A stretch of 64,000 bases of DNA, taken from Melanopsichium pennsylvanicum (taxonomy: Eukaryota; Basidiomycota; Ustilaginomycetes; Ustilaginales). Shown in pieces: positions 29,462 to 40,750 of the stretch. The notes under the pieces were generated by a model. The model did not search any database, had not been told where the DNA came from, and worked only from the letters and a program-made list of their open reading frames with translations. Both the position numbers and the translations under genes were made by a program. The stretch spans positions 62,001 through 126,000 of the forward strand of contig OAPG01000003.1 in NCBI GenBank assembly GCA_900208305.1. The letters are read 5' to 3'. Numbering within the stretch: the stretch's first letter is position 1; each line of letters opens with the position of its first letter.

Positions 29462-30960
29462 GTTTACTGCCAATCTTGCATTTTCCTGTAACACCTGTCA
29501 GAGTCTTGTAACACTTTCTGCCAAGAAATAAAGTAGATTGGGATGAAATCAATGTTGCCTTTATGCAGCAACAGTAGCTTGTATCATGCCTGTCCTGAAA
29601 TCTCACTTGCATATAGGCTTCAAGCATGGCAACTTGTTCTTGTTAAGGCTAAACTATGATCTCTGCCAAGGCAATATCCTGAACAATACAATAGAGCACA
29701 ATACAGACTTGAATTTCTGCTATATCAGCACTATTGTCTATTGTTGTCACACTGGCTAGCTGGTAGTGCAAGATGAACAACAACATGCAAAAATACTCCC
29801 CCTTCATGAAGAAGCAGAAAGGGTGCATGGTCATACTGAAGGCAAAAGAGATTTTGCACACCATACTGCATTTATTCTGAGATGGAATGGTGAGGCAGAG
29901 AAAGGCTGTGGTTTTTTATGTCATTCAAGTTAAAAAAAAGGACTGATTACTGGGCTTGCTATTACAAGAGGACATGCAAAGCATGGTAAGCATGCCCTAG
30001 CCACAAAGAATTGTCAATGCTGTCTGGAATGAGAAGGTGTGCTCAGATACTGTACACTACAGTTACAGGAGTGCACAAAAGTAGGTGTGATGTTGGGCAA
30101 AAGCCAGCCAATGTTTGCTTCAAGTTGCTATTGCATTCTATAAGGCTTTGGAATGCACAAAGAAAGCAGTCTGCATCAGGGCATTGCTCAAGATTGGCCA
30201 AAACAAAGTCAAGGTACAGTATGCTTTGAGCCAAATCAAGTGAATGAGCTGTGATGCATGGTGCACCTGGTTCACAATCAAGAGCTCCAATACACACCTT
30301 GTAGTTAGGATGCACACAAGGTTCAAGTCACTGATGGAAGAACATTGGGAAATGGGTTGGCACCGTACTGAATGATCAAGTGCACCAACTCCTTCAAAAG
30401 ATATTAGTGCAGTTTGGCAGCTCTTACTCTAAACCCAGTTTGAGCTTGGCAACACCATCTGACCTGGCTTGGATGCAAGCTGATATAAGGTAGCCACATA
30501 GGATGGTGCTCAGACCATCTTATAACAAGATACCATCAGATGAGTTGGTAATGTGAGATGGACCAGCTTGTCATTTTTGTATGTAGACAAGTTCTATTGG
30601 CCTAGAAATGTATCAACCAAGATGCAAGCTGAGTGGGGTGAAGCATTGTATGCAACTCAGCAACTACCAAACCACTACCACCTTCTTACCCTTACCCAGC
30701 TTGGATATGAGCACTGTTGGATGACCTTTGATGTGACCAAAATGGCTCTATTATTTTTGAGTGGTTTGACATTATGCTTAAGGCTCATTTTGTTAAACCT
30801 TGTGTGCCACTGCAGTTAGCAGCAAGTCCTTGGATCAATTGTGTGCAATCAAGCAGCTACCAATTTCATGCGCAGATTGTGCTTGCCAAGGCTAGAAACG
30901 GACAAAGAAATTCTAGACGTGCTACAAGATTGCAACTTGGACTAGCTTTTGGGCCGCTCT
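29462..30960. repeat. CpG-depleted decayed repeat sequence
   Basis: From the first base after the 3' LTR to about 30870 I find one CpG (30364) in some 1.4 kb of only moderately AT-rich DNA. CpA and TpG are abundant. The rest looks like repeat DNA eroded by deamination of methylated cytosine. ORFs here are short and unrecognisable. Normal CpG frequency returns after about 30890. Confidence 0.75.
30405..30602 (-). repeat. CpG-poor copy of an inverted repeat pair
   Basis: Reverse complement aligns with 32630-32812, including 18 identical bases (30519-30536 with 32710-32727). In the aligned parts, about ten of the eleven CpG sites of the partner are TpG or CpA here. The partner has an extra roughly 20 bp in the middle. 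Confidence 0.8.
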
Positions 30961-31291
30961 AGGATAGAGACAACTTGCATGGTTATCCAGATCCCTTGTC
31001 AAAAGCATCACACCTCAGCTGATGCTTCACCATGTGACTAGAGGTATCATCATCAACAAAGCGTTTGTGCCAATATAGAGAGAGAACAGAGCGCTTTGTT
31101 GCATCGAATGATGCAATTCCGCAGATTCATAGGCATATACAACGTACAACTTTTTCGAATTTGACATCTTCGGCCAAACGCTAAACATCGGTCAAATTTG
31201 AATAGATCGGGGTGGCAGTGAGAAACTAGTTTTGGGTCTGTCCCGATCGGTGCTCGCTTTAAGCGCGTGATCCTTGCCACGTTTCACTCGT

Positions 31292-31912
31292 TCATGCACA
31301 GCTTCGGAAAGCAAGCTGGCAAATGCTGTGCTGGACCACGAACCGAGCTTGTCCGACTTTACGGCTGGCTTTTTTGTAAAAAATGATTGTCGTATTTGTG
31401 GAGGATTTGGTGCTCTTGGTGACGGACCAGACCGTTCCGTGGCCAGCGATCGGCAATTCCATCATCTCAAGTAATTGGTGAATCAGGTGAGACACAGAAG
31501 GCGCGTCCTGTAGAGTGGCGTATAACACATGGCGCGACAAGTCTGGGCCTGATGCGGTACTCCAAGCCGAGCAAAGGATCGAGCGGACTTTCGAGTCAGG
31601 AACGAGGTCGGAGTCATTGCCAGATGGCGAGTGAGCGGAGTTCAGATGCAGGGAACCTCTGCTCAATCGCAAGTAAACGTGGCATCCTACCATTAAACAG
31701 ACGGTGAACAAGACACGGGCAATGGGCTTTTTTACGTCGTATCTTCGAAGGCAGGCAATCAGACCGGGTTTCCAACCAAAAGGCGAAGGCAGCAGTCCTA
31801 AGATGATTGGCAGATAAGATTCGTTTCTCTGTGCCTCCGATTTGAGCCGTATGTGGTAATTGGAATCCATGGGAGCAAAAGTAGTTTGCAACCTATTTAC
31901 AGCGGCTACCAC
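31292..31912 (-). CDS. Possible hypothetical protein, weak
   Basis: A 206-codon frame in the gene-poor stretch after the decayed repeats, with an ATG start and normal CpG content. No recognisable domain; one modest hydrophobic stretch (VLFTVCLMVGCHVYLRL). The amino-acid mix is not clearly gene-like and no splice signals extend it. It could be a chance frame or a remnant of a repeat-encoded protein. It is listed because it is the only frame above 200 codons here outside known elements. Confidence 0.2.
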   Translation of the reverse strand: MVAAVNRLQTTFAPMDSNYHIRLKSEAQRNESYLPIILGLLPSPFGWKPGLIACLRRYDVKKPIARVLFTVCLMVGCHVYLRLSRGSLHLNSAHSPSGNDSDLVPDSKVRSILCSAWSTASGPDLSRHVLYATLQDAPSVSHLIHQLLEMMELPIAGHGTVWSVTKSTKSSTNTTIIFYKKASRKVGQARFVVQHSICQLAFRSCA

Positions 31913-32629
31913 CCGTCGGACTTCAGCTTGTTTGTGGCGCTAAGACCATTCTGGGCTGAACCCTTCGAAAGAAAGCCTCCGTGTTTGCATACGCACGAGT
32001 AATTGGTTGCTGAAGTAAAAAAAAAATTAAAAAGGCACCGAGAATTGCGAATTGTTCAGATCACACCTCGAGTGCATGCAAAATCAGAGCCAGAAATCCA
32101 CTCCGTTGCGTCAACGAGACCCGCAGGTAAACAACGCTCTCCCGTGCTTGCGAGGAAGAAATTTATAATGCCCTGAGTTGCTTTTTTCGTTCGATGAACG
32201 GCATCTTTCCACAAACACCGACTCGCCTACATGCTCAAGCTTACTGATACATCAGCTCAACTGAATGTGATGAAAGTAGTGAGAAGCGGCGGTCGATCAA
32301 GGCCTGAATGCCTCTGATCTGGGTAGAACACCTCGATGTCGACCTTGAGGACGCCAGTAAGCACAAAAGAACCTTTAAAAGCAACAAGTAGAGCCTTGAA
32401 GACATTCATTGAAAGGCAGAACAAGCGACTTCCTATACAAACAAAAAAAAAAACCAGAAAACGAGAAAACCGAAAACGCATAAAACTGGTGCTGGCGGTT
32501 GGGAGCAGCTCAGCTTAGCCACGCCGCGGCAACTACGGCCGTTTTGGTCGCAGAAAACGTCGTCTGAAGCGGCTGGTAACCGAGCCGGGTAAAGAGTAAG
32601 ATGGCGGAAGTATTCTGGTCGTTGCTCTA

Positions 32630-32812
32630 GGCCGATAGAACGTTTCTACGTACAAATTGACGAGCTGCGTAAGACGAAAAGGGTCTATCTTACCTACGCG
32701 GCTCGTCTAATGGTATCTTGTTATAAGACGATTTGAGCAGCGTCTGACCCGGCTGGCTTAAATCACCTTGCATGCGAGCCGGGTAAAAGGGAGTGCTGCC
32801 AAAATCGCACTA
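32630..32812 (+). repeat. CpG-retaining copy of the inverted repeat pair
   Basis: Partner of 30405-30602 in opposite orientation. It keeps CpG at GCCGATAG, CTACGTAC, TGACGAG, AAGACGAT, ACCCGG, GCGAGCCGGG and ATCGCAC, where the other copy has TpG or CpA. The family of the repeat is unknown. Confidence 0.8.
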
Positions 32813-33171
32813 TTGCATGTCTCACTTTGTTACTATTTTACGAACTCTCGGACGTCCTCGACTGCCCGACTTACCTCGTGCCTGGTTGCAAATCAGAAGG
32901 AAAAGGGCAAAGCGGCATAAAACTTGCACCCTTTTTTTGGCACGTTCAGTTTGTGAATGTTTTGAGATACCTCAGCCTTGGTTGAGATCATCGCCTTGGA
33001 GCTCGGGTAAAGCAACAAACAGGAAAGCATGATTGGCTTGGCTAATGGGTTTGGCAAAGTGAGATCGCGTGGAATGCCGCCATTTCCACAACTCCATCGA
33101 CAACCTACAATGTTGTGGTTTCATGACGCTTCATCACTGGATATTCTGCCTCCACAATTGAGAAGCTAGAC

Positions 33172-33192
33172 CGGCATTGGTGGCCAATGCCG
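33172..33192. repeat. Perfect inverted repeat
   Basis: CGGCATTGG-TGG-CCAATGCCG, nine base pairs with a three-base loop, in otherwise featureless DNA. Confidence 0.6.
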
Positions 33193-34300
33193 CTATTCGT
33201 GCATAACATACAAGCACGACACTCATCCATGCCGCAATAGGCAGGAGCCGTCATGCGCCCACAACCGCAGTAAGTGGCCTCATAAGGGTGCCCCCTGACG
33301 GTTCATAATAGAGCCACCATTGGATGTCCATCACAGTGACTTGCCAAACTTGAGCAGGGTCCCACAATCACACCTATTGACCACCGACAAATAGCGGGAA
33401 AAGCGCTTGACCCTCGGCGTTGGTTAAGCTATTGTTGTGATTTTTTTGCCTTTTGTGTTTTGGCCGTCACCTGCCTTTGTGTGCGTTGATTTCAATTCGA
33501 GCCGCCCTAAAATTACCGAACGGGTGCTATCACTTTTACTTGGGTTTTTTTGCTTTGGCTTGGTTTGAACCATCAATGACAAACTGCTACATGACGAGGA
33601 TGAATCGTGCTTGACTCGGAGCGTTGATAAAGGAGTTGGCCGGTCAAGAAGTTGGATGTTTCGGAGTCAAGTTTGCGTCTCGGCTTGAGAAAAAGGTAGC
33701 AACGTGGAAGTAAATGACGACGCGCTTACACGCGGTGTTGGAATTCGAATGCGTTGATGCAAAGGTATTGCACATGGAAAACTACAGAGCGGGCACAATA
33801 GGATTGATTGGCATGCTGCACGCCGCTTCCCGTCGCTGCCTCGCTTGAAATTGACCGCATTTTAGATTTTAATTTCTCATAAAATTCACTCCGACTTGTG
33901 TCTATGATCTTGTTCCAGTCGCAGCCCACATTACGGCCCCGTCTCACTTTGGATCCATCGTTACGCAACAGCAAACGACAAATTTTACAGCCAAGATCCA
34001 TGAAATGTCTTGGATCAGCAGTGTAGCCGCCAATAGCTACAGCACTGTACTGCCAAGAGTGTTCACTCTGCCTCTGGACTAGACCCCGTAGCCGAGCGAA
34101 GATCTTCATGACCCTTCGCTCGCCTCCTTTTTCATCCTTTTTTTTTTTTTATGTAAAAACGGTTTTCGCCCTTTCCATTTCTGCCAAGTCAGTTTTGATG
34201 CTGTAATGCCTCAGCTTGGCGCTCTGAATTTTCCAATCGGGGCAACGGTCTTCAGGTCAATTTGCTCACTTAGTCATTCCATCATTCTCTTACTCACTTT

Positions 34301-35562
34301 GTCATACTCGATTTCATACATACGCCAACAGTGACGCCTTGCCCTTTGCTTGCTGGTTCTTAGTCTGTATCGTTCCGTCGTCGCTTGCGAACAGACATGT
34401 GCTCGTGTGCTCGAGAGTCGCTCGACCGTATTGCAGTCGTCTCGGTTCGCCAACGCGCCCACGCCTGCGCCCTCGTTTCGCCTCGAACTAGCTGAAAGTC
34501 CGGGTCGTGTCACTTGTCGCTTCTATCTTGCTCTTTAGTCGCTTGCGTCACCTCCTCGCTCTATTTCTGTATCTGCTGTTGCTCAACGGCTGAGCTAGAC
34601 CGTCAGCCAGCCGTTTCCGTTCAATGGTAAACCTGACTTGCCCCTTTGCTGTTGGTCTGGCTGGATTGCCAGTGGGAAGCCTTGACCGATCTGAGACAGC
34701 TCAGCCTTCCGCTCCTTGCTTCCTGGTTCAGCTCTGCGCTTGCTCTGGCCATTCCTCTTCGCTTGACGAGCCACAACAAACAAACCCGGCTTCTAGATCC
34801 ATGCGTCCATCTGCAACCTTGCTGCACGTCCTCACCTGCCCCCCCGTCCCGCATCCTCTGCCTCTCCCTCGCGCTCATCCTCGTCTTGCCTCTTTTTGAT
34901 CTTCCTCCTCTGGTCCCAATCTCCCCCTCGGCCTCCTGCCTTTTGCATCTCTCGTTCACCTTCGCCTTGCCTTCTCTTCTACGGCTCGCCACTTGGCGTT
35001 TGTTTGCCGCCCACTTCCCTCGCAATTCTTGCAGCTCGCTGTGAAATTGGTTGCCCACTCCCACAGTCCTTCTCTCAGCACCCAATTTCCTGCACATTGC
35101 TACTTGCACTTTTACATTCTCCAACAACAGTTCAACGTCCAGACCCAGGCTTTTTCCTTGTAACCATCATTTCTGATCCCCGTCAATATATCCTTCTCCA
35201 TCCTTCCACTCAACTGCGTCACCATCACAACCCTTACCCTTTCGACTCTTTTCGCCAGCATTGTCTATACCAACATTGTACAATTCCTTTCGCATCCACT
35301 TGTTCTCGGTGAACGGTTTCTCATCATCTTGTCATTCGCATCCCCCAATGCATCTCGGTAGAAGACCATCATTGCGTTCAGCAGGTCACCTCTGAAGGCC
35401 CCAGGCTCCTAATACTAGTTTCAGTCCACCGCATCGGCAAAGGAGCCACCTCATCTCGTCTTCTTGCTCAACCTCAGGCGTGGCGTTGCCTGAGCGCTAC
35501 AGCCCCATATTTCACTAATCGTACTCGCCCAGGTCGCGGCAGGCGCCTCCTCCTCTGTCCGC
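34301..35562 (+). promoter_or_regulatory. Long pyrimidine-rich leader/promoter of the Zn2Cys6 gene
   Basis: About 1.26 kb before the ATG at 35563, rich in C and T on the coding strand, with many short frames (for example 34624-34899 and 34896-35312) that look like upstream ORFs and not genes. It may contain a 5'-UTR intron, but I see no donor/acceptor pair that I trust. Confidence 0.5.
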
Positions 35563-38343
35563 ATGACCACTTCGGCAAGACGCCAACTCTTCAGGCGATC
35601 CAAGGCGGGATGCTGGAACTGTCGTTCCAAGAAGAAAAAGTGTGATGAGCTCCGTCCTCACTGCTCACGATGCATCCGTGCTGGTGAGAGCTGTCGCTAC
35701 CCGGACGCGAGCTCCGAGTCGTTGAACGATAGCAGTTCTTCCGTCGCGGGCAACGATCATGCGTCGCCTGGCATGTCTTCCTCGGCCTCGTTTCCCAATA
35801 GCTTGCCCATGCATATCACACCCATGATGTCTCGCTCTTCTTCCAATTCAGGCTATGGTTCGTCGCATGTCTCTCATCACGGCCAGCACCATCCGTATCA
35901 TCACCATCACTACGCATCTTCGCCCGATGGCCTTCAGCACAGAGACTATCATCCGCACCGCTCACACTCTGCTCAGCGTCTGTCCCCACCCGCTTCATCT
36001 GCTTCGCATCACGCATTTTACCCCGGCCCACATACCAGTTCCCAGGCTCAGCTTGCTCAACAGCAGTTTCCTCCACCTACGATGTCGGCCAGCGCCGCGG
36101 AAGACTGGGGCCATACTTCGCAACAGCATGTCTACAAACGTGCACGCTACGACGAGTTCTCTTCGTCGTCTTCATGCGCCTCGTCGAACCCGGCTCTCGC
36201 GGATGCGCGCGCACGGCAGCCATATCACGCACATCACAGGATCCCTTCGAACCAGAGTACGACGAGCAGCAAAGGCAAGAATCGCGAAACGCTGGTGCCC
36301 ATCTCTCCTCACCAGGCCCACTCCGTTCCCATGGCCGCCTCTGCTTCGCTACCCCGGTTCAATACCGTGTCACCTCCTCCTCCTCCTCCTCCTCCTCCTC
36401 CGCAGCAGCAGCAGCGACCAATGGTCTCGCCGAGCATGGCGAGTGGCCCGGTCGATACTTCACCTTCCAATCATCAGAGCCCCGTATTTAGCAGCAGTCG
36501 CAAACAAGTGGAGACAACCCCTGAAAGTGGTGCAGCCGCGTCGCCGACACATTCATCGGCATGTCTGTCTGGACATCCGACAGCCCATGATTCAGCATCT
36601 TTGGCTTCCCACGCTGTCACGGGCTATGACTCCCGACCAGCCTCAGCGCGAAGTCCTTCTCCCCGCCCTTCATCTAGCTCCTCACAGCCACGCCATAAGC
36701 TCGTGTTTGACTACGTTTCGACTGAGCCGAATCCTGAAGACCTCATGACCGATCTCCACTCGATGTCGATCTGCATCGTGACTCAGCATACCAAAGGTGC
36801 CCAAGCCTATTTCCTTCTACTTCAAGCCATTGCTCGCATGAATCAAGGCCAGGCTATGGCCCATGCTCTTGCCGCTATGATCGCTACCCAGCAGGCTAAC
36901 TTGGCTTCACGCAAGAACATCACCAATGAAGACGGATCTCGCACGTCAGCACAGACAAAAGCAGCCAATATGTCCAATCCCGCTCTAGACAACGATCCGA
37001 CACAGCTATTGGAACTGGCCAATCGACATCATTTGGCAGCGGTCAAAGCTCTGCAGACTCAGCAGCAGCCAAGTCGACGTCGCCGTTTCTCGGTTATTGA
37101 GACTAACAACTCGAGCAGCTTGGCCGACAAGCTTCCAGCAGGCAGCAATGCAGCAACAATGATGCTCCTTATTCTCGCTTGCAGTTCTGTCGGCAAATCC
37201 CTGATGCTCCCCTCCTACTTCAACCAGTGCGAACAATTCCTTGCAGACGCAGTCCAACACATCTCCTCCAAGCGGCTTTTCCCCTCCGTCACCGGCGAAG
37301 CCATGATCGGCACGCCCGAAGATCCGCCAATCGAGTCGCCTGACAACCTTACCAACTATGGCGGCCTGCTCTTCTTGGGCATGGTCGTCGGCCTGTACGA
37401 ATGCTATCTCTCCCAGTATATCGCTGTGACCGATTGGGATTACAACCCAGCTAGGTTGAGAAGATTACTTCCCTTCAACTGGAGCGACAGCGACGCAGCA
37501 GTCTTTGATCAGGTGAGGGGGTGTGTTGCTGAAACGACGTACAGTGTTAGTATGCTTACGCTCGAGTTGGTCATCGAGACGATGGACACGATGAGGAAGT
37601 TCAAAAGGGCCGAAGCGCTGGCTTATGGCGGCAAGAAGAGTTCAAGGAGTGAAGCCGACGATGGGACTGCTGCATTGGACAGCCTGGCATTGAGGGAAGA
37701 ATTGAGTTTGCTCATCAGGGACTTGGAGAATGGATCGTTTTGGAAGGGGAGCATTCGCATCTTGAGCGAAGTAGAGGAGTCGCTGGTTTCGGAGAGTCTC
37801 GCTGGCAAAGCTCCTCGTCAGGGTGCTCCAATTGATGACAACGGTGGCGCAGGTCAGAACATGCCACCACCTACTTTGCCAGCAAACGACACATCCAACA
37901 CAGCTATCACGCAAGCGTTCAAATCTGGCTGCCTCTTCCTCACCTCCTCCGAGGGTCCAACCCAGGTCAACCGTCTTCGGCTGGCAAACCATCTTTACCG
38001 CAACGCTCTCTTGGTCGATCTGTATGTGACAGTGTTCAACCGGTCCCCCAACTCTCTTGTGGTTCGTGAGCTCGTTTCCCGCAGCATGACCTTGTTAGGA
38101 GCCGTACCGGAGAAATCGGAACAAGGTCTGATGTGGCCAGCTATCGTACTGGGTAGTTACGCGCAGGATGAAAAGGAAAGAGGAATGGTGAGAGATTTTG
38201 TGACGAGGAATCAGTGGAAAGGTACGACTGGGCCGGCAAACGCAGCCGACATTTTGGACAGAGTTTGGAGCGACGACGATCCATCCATGAATCAGACTTG
38301 GCGAGAAAGCGTCACATATTTCGGCAGCCCTTACATCTCTTAA
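35563..38343 (+). CDS. Zn(II)2Cys6 transcription factor
   Basis: Fungal-specific DNA-binding regulator. The binuclear zinc cluster CWNCRSKKKKC...CSRCIRAGESC (CX2CX6CX6CX2CX6C) lies at residues about 17-44, with a basic RRSKAG lead-in. A long low-complexity region follows (His, Ser and Pro tracts, a CTC repeat encoding nine to ten Pro near residue 270). The conserved C-terminal regulatory domain starts near residue 385 (LVFDYVSTEPNPEDLMTDLH) and continues through LAILFLGM-type helices (GLLFLGMVVGLYECYLSQY) as in the fungal-trans-2/DUF3468 group. 926 residues, one exon. The target genes are unknown, and none of the neighbours forms an obvious cluster with it. Confidence 0.9.
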   Translation: MTTSARRQLFRRSKAGCWNCRSKKKKCDELRPHCSRCIRAGESCRYPDASSESLNDSSSSVAGNDHASPGMSSSASFPNSLPMHITPMMSRSSSNSGYGSSHVSHHGQHHPYHHHHYASSPDGLQHRDYHPHRSHSAQRLSPPASSASHHAFYPGPHTSSQAQLAQQQFPPPTMSASAAEDWGHTSQQHVYKRARYDEFSSSSSCASSNPALADARARQPYHAHHRIPSNQSTTSSKGKNRETLVPISPHQAHSVPMAASASLPRFNTVSPPPPPPPPPPQQQQRPMVSPSMASGPVDTSPSNHQSPVFSSSRKQVETTPESGAAASPTHSSACLSGHPTAHDSASLASHAVTGYDSRPASARSPSPRPSSSSSQPRHKLVFDYVSTEPNPEDLMTDLHSMSICIVTQHTKGAQAYFLLLQAIARMNQGQAMAHALAAMIATQQANLASRKNITNEDGSRTSAQTKAANMSNPALDNDPTQLLELANRHHLAAVKALQTQQQPSRRRRFSVIETNNSSSLADKLPAGSNAATMMLLILACSSVGKSLMLPSYFNQCEQFLADAVQHISSKRLFPSVTGEAMIGTPEDPPIESPDNLTNYGGLLFLGMVVGLYECYLSQYIAVTDWDYNPARLRRLLPFNWSDSDAAVFDQVRGCVAETTYSVSMLTLELVIETMDTMRKFKRAEALAYGGKKSSRSEADDGTAALDSLALREELSLLIRDLENGSFWKGSIRILSEVEESLVSESLAGKAPRQGAPIDDNGGAGQNMPPPTLPANDTSNTAITQAFKSGCLFLTSSEGPTQVNRLRLANHLYRNALLVDLYVTVFNRSPNSLVVRELVSRSMTLLGAVPEKSEQGLMWPAIVLGSYAQDEKERGMVRDFVTRNQWKGTTGPANAADILDRVWSDDDPSMNQTWRESVTYFGSPYIS

Positions 38344-38717
38344 ATCATAATAGCACATATAGGTTCTTTTTTTTAATTTTTATTTTTTTACTGCAAAAGT
38401 GTCAAACACAACATTTCATAGACACGCATAGACTACAAAGGCTCGAATCCGTATCGATGTCTCGAGGACAAAGATTGCTAACTGCGATTCCAACACAACA
38501 CATCAGTTCCCTCCCAAGTCAGGAGATGTACACAACTCGTATTTGTATCCGTTGTAATCTTATCGAAACCGAAATCAGAAGCGTACGCTTGAAGAGTGAA
38601 AAATAAATAAAGAAAAAGTTGGTGAGTTCGGAAAGATATAGCCATGATCTAAGGGAGATTTACATTCCATTTTGTCAATGGTAACAAGTAGTAAAGCAGC
38701 AAGTGTGTTTTTTTTTT

Positions 38718-39920
38718 TCAAGCCTTTATGGGACGACCAAGAGACTTTACGCTCTCGAGATGGTCTGGCAGATCGGTGGCCACATTACGTTTGGAAGCTT
38801 GAACGTCTTGGAGGACTCTCTGCCAAAGTCTGCTTCTGGCCAAAATATCGTCAACTTCGGGTCTTCGAATATCAACCTTGTTCCTGTTGATAAATTTGCC
38901 ACCCCACTTTGCCGATTCTCCCAATTGCAACTTTTTTTGCTTGGCTTGATTTTGTAAGTACTGACAAGGTAGACCGAGGGCTGGGTCTAGGGCGGCGTAG
39001 ATGATGGCGTAACTGCCTTGTTTGCTATCGATAGAGTAACGATTGATGATAGTGTTAAGGATGAATTTGAGTGGAGCAAATACTTTATGGTCTGGACTGT
39101 GCCAAATCATGCTTCCAGCACCAACGAAACCTGGGTGAATACCGTGGACGATGACGTGTTTGTAGTCTTCGCTTCGACTGAGCCTCTCTTGCAATTCAAC
39201 TGACCACATTAGGAACCACAACTTGGTATCGCAGTATGCTTGTACGCATCCAATGCCGAGTGGAGTTTTCAGCTCGTTGTCCATGTTGCTGAAATCGAGC
39301 GTACCGCCATTGTGGAAAATGCTGCAGGTGTTGATGATCCTAGGTGCAATAGCGTTGCGCATCGAAGGCAGCAAGTAGAATGTCAAAAGCGTGTGACTGA
39401 GAAAGTTAATCACGTGGGTGAGTTCAAAGCCTTCCTCGGTGATTCTCCTCGTTCCGGCACTCAGACCGGCATTGTTGACCAGGATATCACACGTCCTTCC
39501 ACTTTCTTGCCAACGCTTACCGAAAGCTTCAATGTTGGCAAGCGAGGAACAATCGATCTCCCACAACTCTACCTGAGAACCTTTGCATCCGGATTGCTCG
39601 ATCACATCCTTTCGCGCTTCCTCGGGATGTTGCTCGTGAGAAGCGTTGAGGCGGCATGCCATGACGACGGTCGCGCCTGCAGAAGCAAAGTAGATTGCGG
39701 CCTGCTTACCGATGCCACTGTTGGAGCCAGAGACAATGACAGTCTTGCCAACACACGAGTAGTCAGGCACCAAATTGGGGTCGGGGAAAGTCAGGGAGGT
39801 GGAGCTATCTGAACCGTATTTCCGCAAGGTACAATAGCGAGAGCTCCAAGGGACGGTGGTAGGAAGCAGACCAGGGCCTTTGCAGCGTGTATCATAGACT
39901 GAAGGGACCGAGTCTGTCAT
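38718..39920 (-). CDS. Short-chain dehydrogenase/reductase, retinol-dehydrogenase/Bli-4-like
   Basis: NAD(P)-dependent oxidoreductase with a Rossmann fold. The cofactor motif is VSGSNSGIGKQ (TGxxxGIG type) near residue 60; NNAG lies at about 150; catalytic Ser in INTCSIFHNG near 200; the YCDTK catalytic Tyr-Lys pair near 232. The motifs are complete. The 45-residue N-terminal extension before the Rossmann fold is longer than usual, and the C-terminal tail is rich in Lys/Arg. Retinol-dehydrogenase-like members often act on lipid aldehydes or alcohols, but the substrate here cannot be read. One exon; tail-to-tail with the Zn2Cys6 gene (374 bp apart). Confidence 0.87.
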   Translation of the reverse strand: MTDSVPSVYDTRCKGPGLLPTTVPWSSRYCTLRKYGSDSSTSLTFPDPNLVPDYSCVGKTVIVSGSNSGIGKQAAIYFASAGATVVMACRLNASHEQHPEEARKDVIEQSGCKGSQVELWEIDCSSLANIEAFGKRWQESGRTCDILVNNAGLSAGTRRITEEGFELTHVINFLSHTLLTFYLLPSMRNAIAPRIINTCSIFHNGGTLDFSNMDNELKTPLGIGCVQAYCDTKLWFLMWSVELQERLSRSEDYKHVIVHGIHPGFVGAGSMIWHSPDHKVFAPLKFILNTIINRYSIDSKQGSYAIIYAALDPALGLPCQYLQNQAKQKKLQLGESAKWGGKFINRNKVDIRRPEVDDILARSRLWQRVLQDVQASKRNVATDLPDHLESVKSLGRPIKA

Positions 39921-40750
39921 TATGAATGATGGCTTCCTACTGATGATGAAAGGTAGTGGTTTGGAAGGTAGTAGATATTGCGATTCGTGCGCGCCTCAAA
40001 AGAAGCAGGACTGTAAGAGATGAGGCAGAGGTGTTTCCTAAAACGGAGAGATAGACAGAAGAGGATGCGATGCAAACCAGATTCGGGAGGTGTGATTTAT
40101 GAGTGATACAAAGGGTGAACCCACCCCGAAGATTTATATACTCTGGATCATGTTGATCCTTGAGAGCGCCCTGATTCGCGAGGAGTTGGTAATCAGCTCC
40201 CAGCATGAATGTGAAAGGGCCTTGGCTAACCACTTTCAGGGTTCAACTCCATTTGCCGCGAAGCTGTCCAGTACAGCGTTATGCGATTAGTTCAACGCTG
40301 TTGAGCTGTTGAGCTGCGCATTCGACGGCTCAGGAGATCCGAAAATACGTTTGAAAATGGAGAATTGGGCATGCGTGTGGATGCGGGACGTCCTCGTTGG
40401 GACAAAAATGGAGGTGGTCACCTCGCAGCGGTAGCGGTAACCCCACCCACTCTTTTGTGGGGTAAGTTACTGTAGCTTGCATCACAACGTATTTCATCAC
40501 ATTTCTCAGCCATTCTTCTCCATGCCTTTCAATCTTGCACTGGGACATGTGTTTGGGGTGATTTCAGAGATGCAGCTTTTACATGTGTACATCCAAAAAG
40601 CAAATGGGAAACTTATCAAAGCAGGATTTGAAGGAGCCCGCCCGTCCAGGAGCTCAGACCTCATGTTGTCACATTGCAAGTTCATTGCCATAACCTTCTC
40701 ACGGCTGCACAAGCATGCCAAACTTCCATGCAGTGCAATACAAGGCAGAA
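39921..40750. other. Intergenic, no gene seen
   Basis: 830 bp between the 5' end of the dehydrogenase and the 3' end of the DsbA/FrnE-like gene. Short frames only. A GTTGAGCTGTTGAGCTG duplication lies at about 40300-40316. Presumably the dehydrogenase promoter. Confidence 0.55.

Larger units (their letters stand above)
31913..34300. other. Gene-free stretch between the repeat block and the Zn2Cys6 gene
   Basis: No supportable ORF. It contains the CpG-retaining repeat copy (32630-32812), two short direct repeats of GAGCCGGGTAAA (32582 and 32776), a perfect 9-bp palindrome (33172-33192), and poly-T runs. Probably old repeat debris. Confidence 0.6.

Noticed and set aside
20564..29466. Target-site duplication of 4-6 bp around the chromovirus
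   Set aside because: The bases left of 20569 and right of 29461 do not match in any register tried.
34624..35312. Overlapping frames upstream of the Zn2Cys6 gene as separate genes
   Set aside because: Pyrimidine-rich leader sequence giving Leu/Ser/Pro-rich products in several frames, no domain.
38436..38450. GGCTCGAATCC as a tRNA B box
   Set aside because: No A box or foldable cloverleaf around it.
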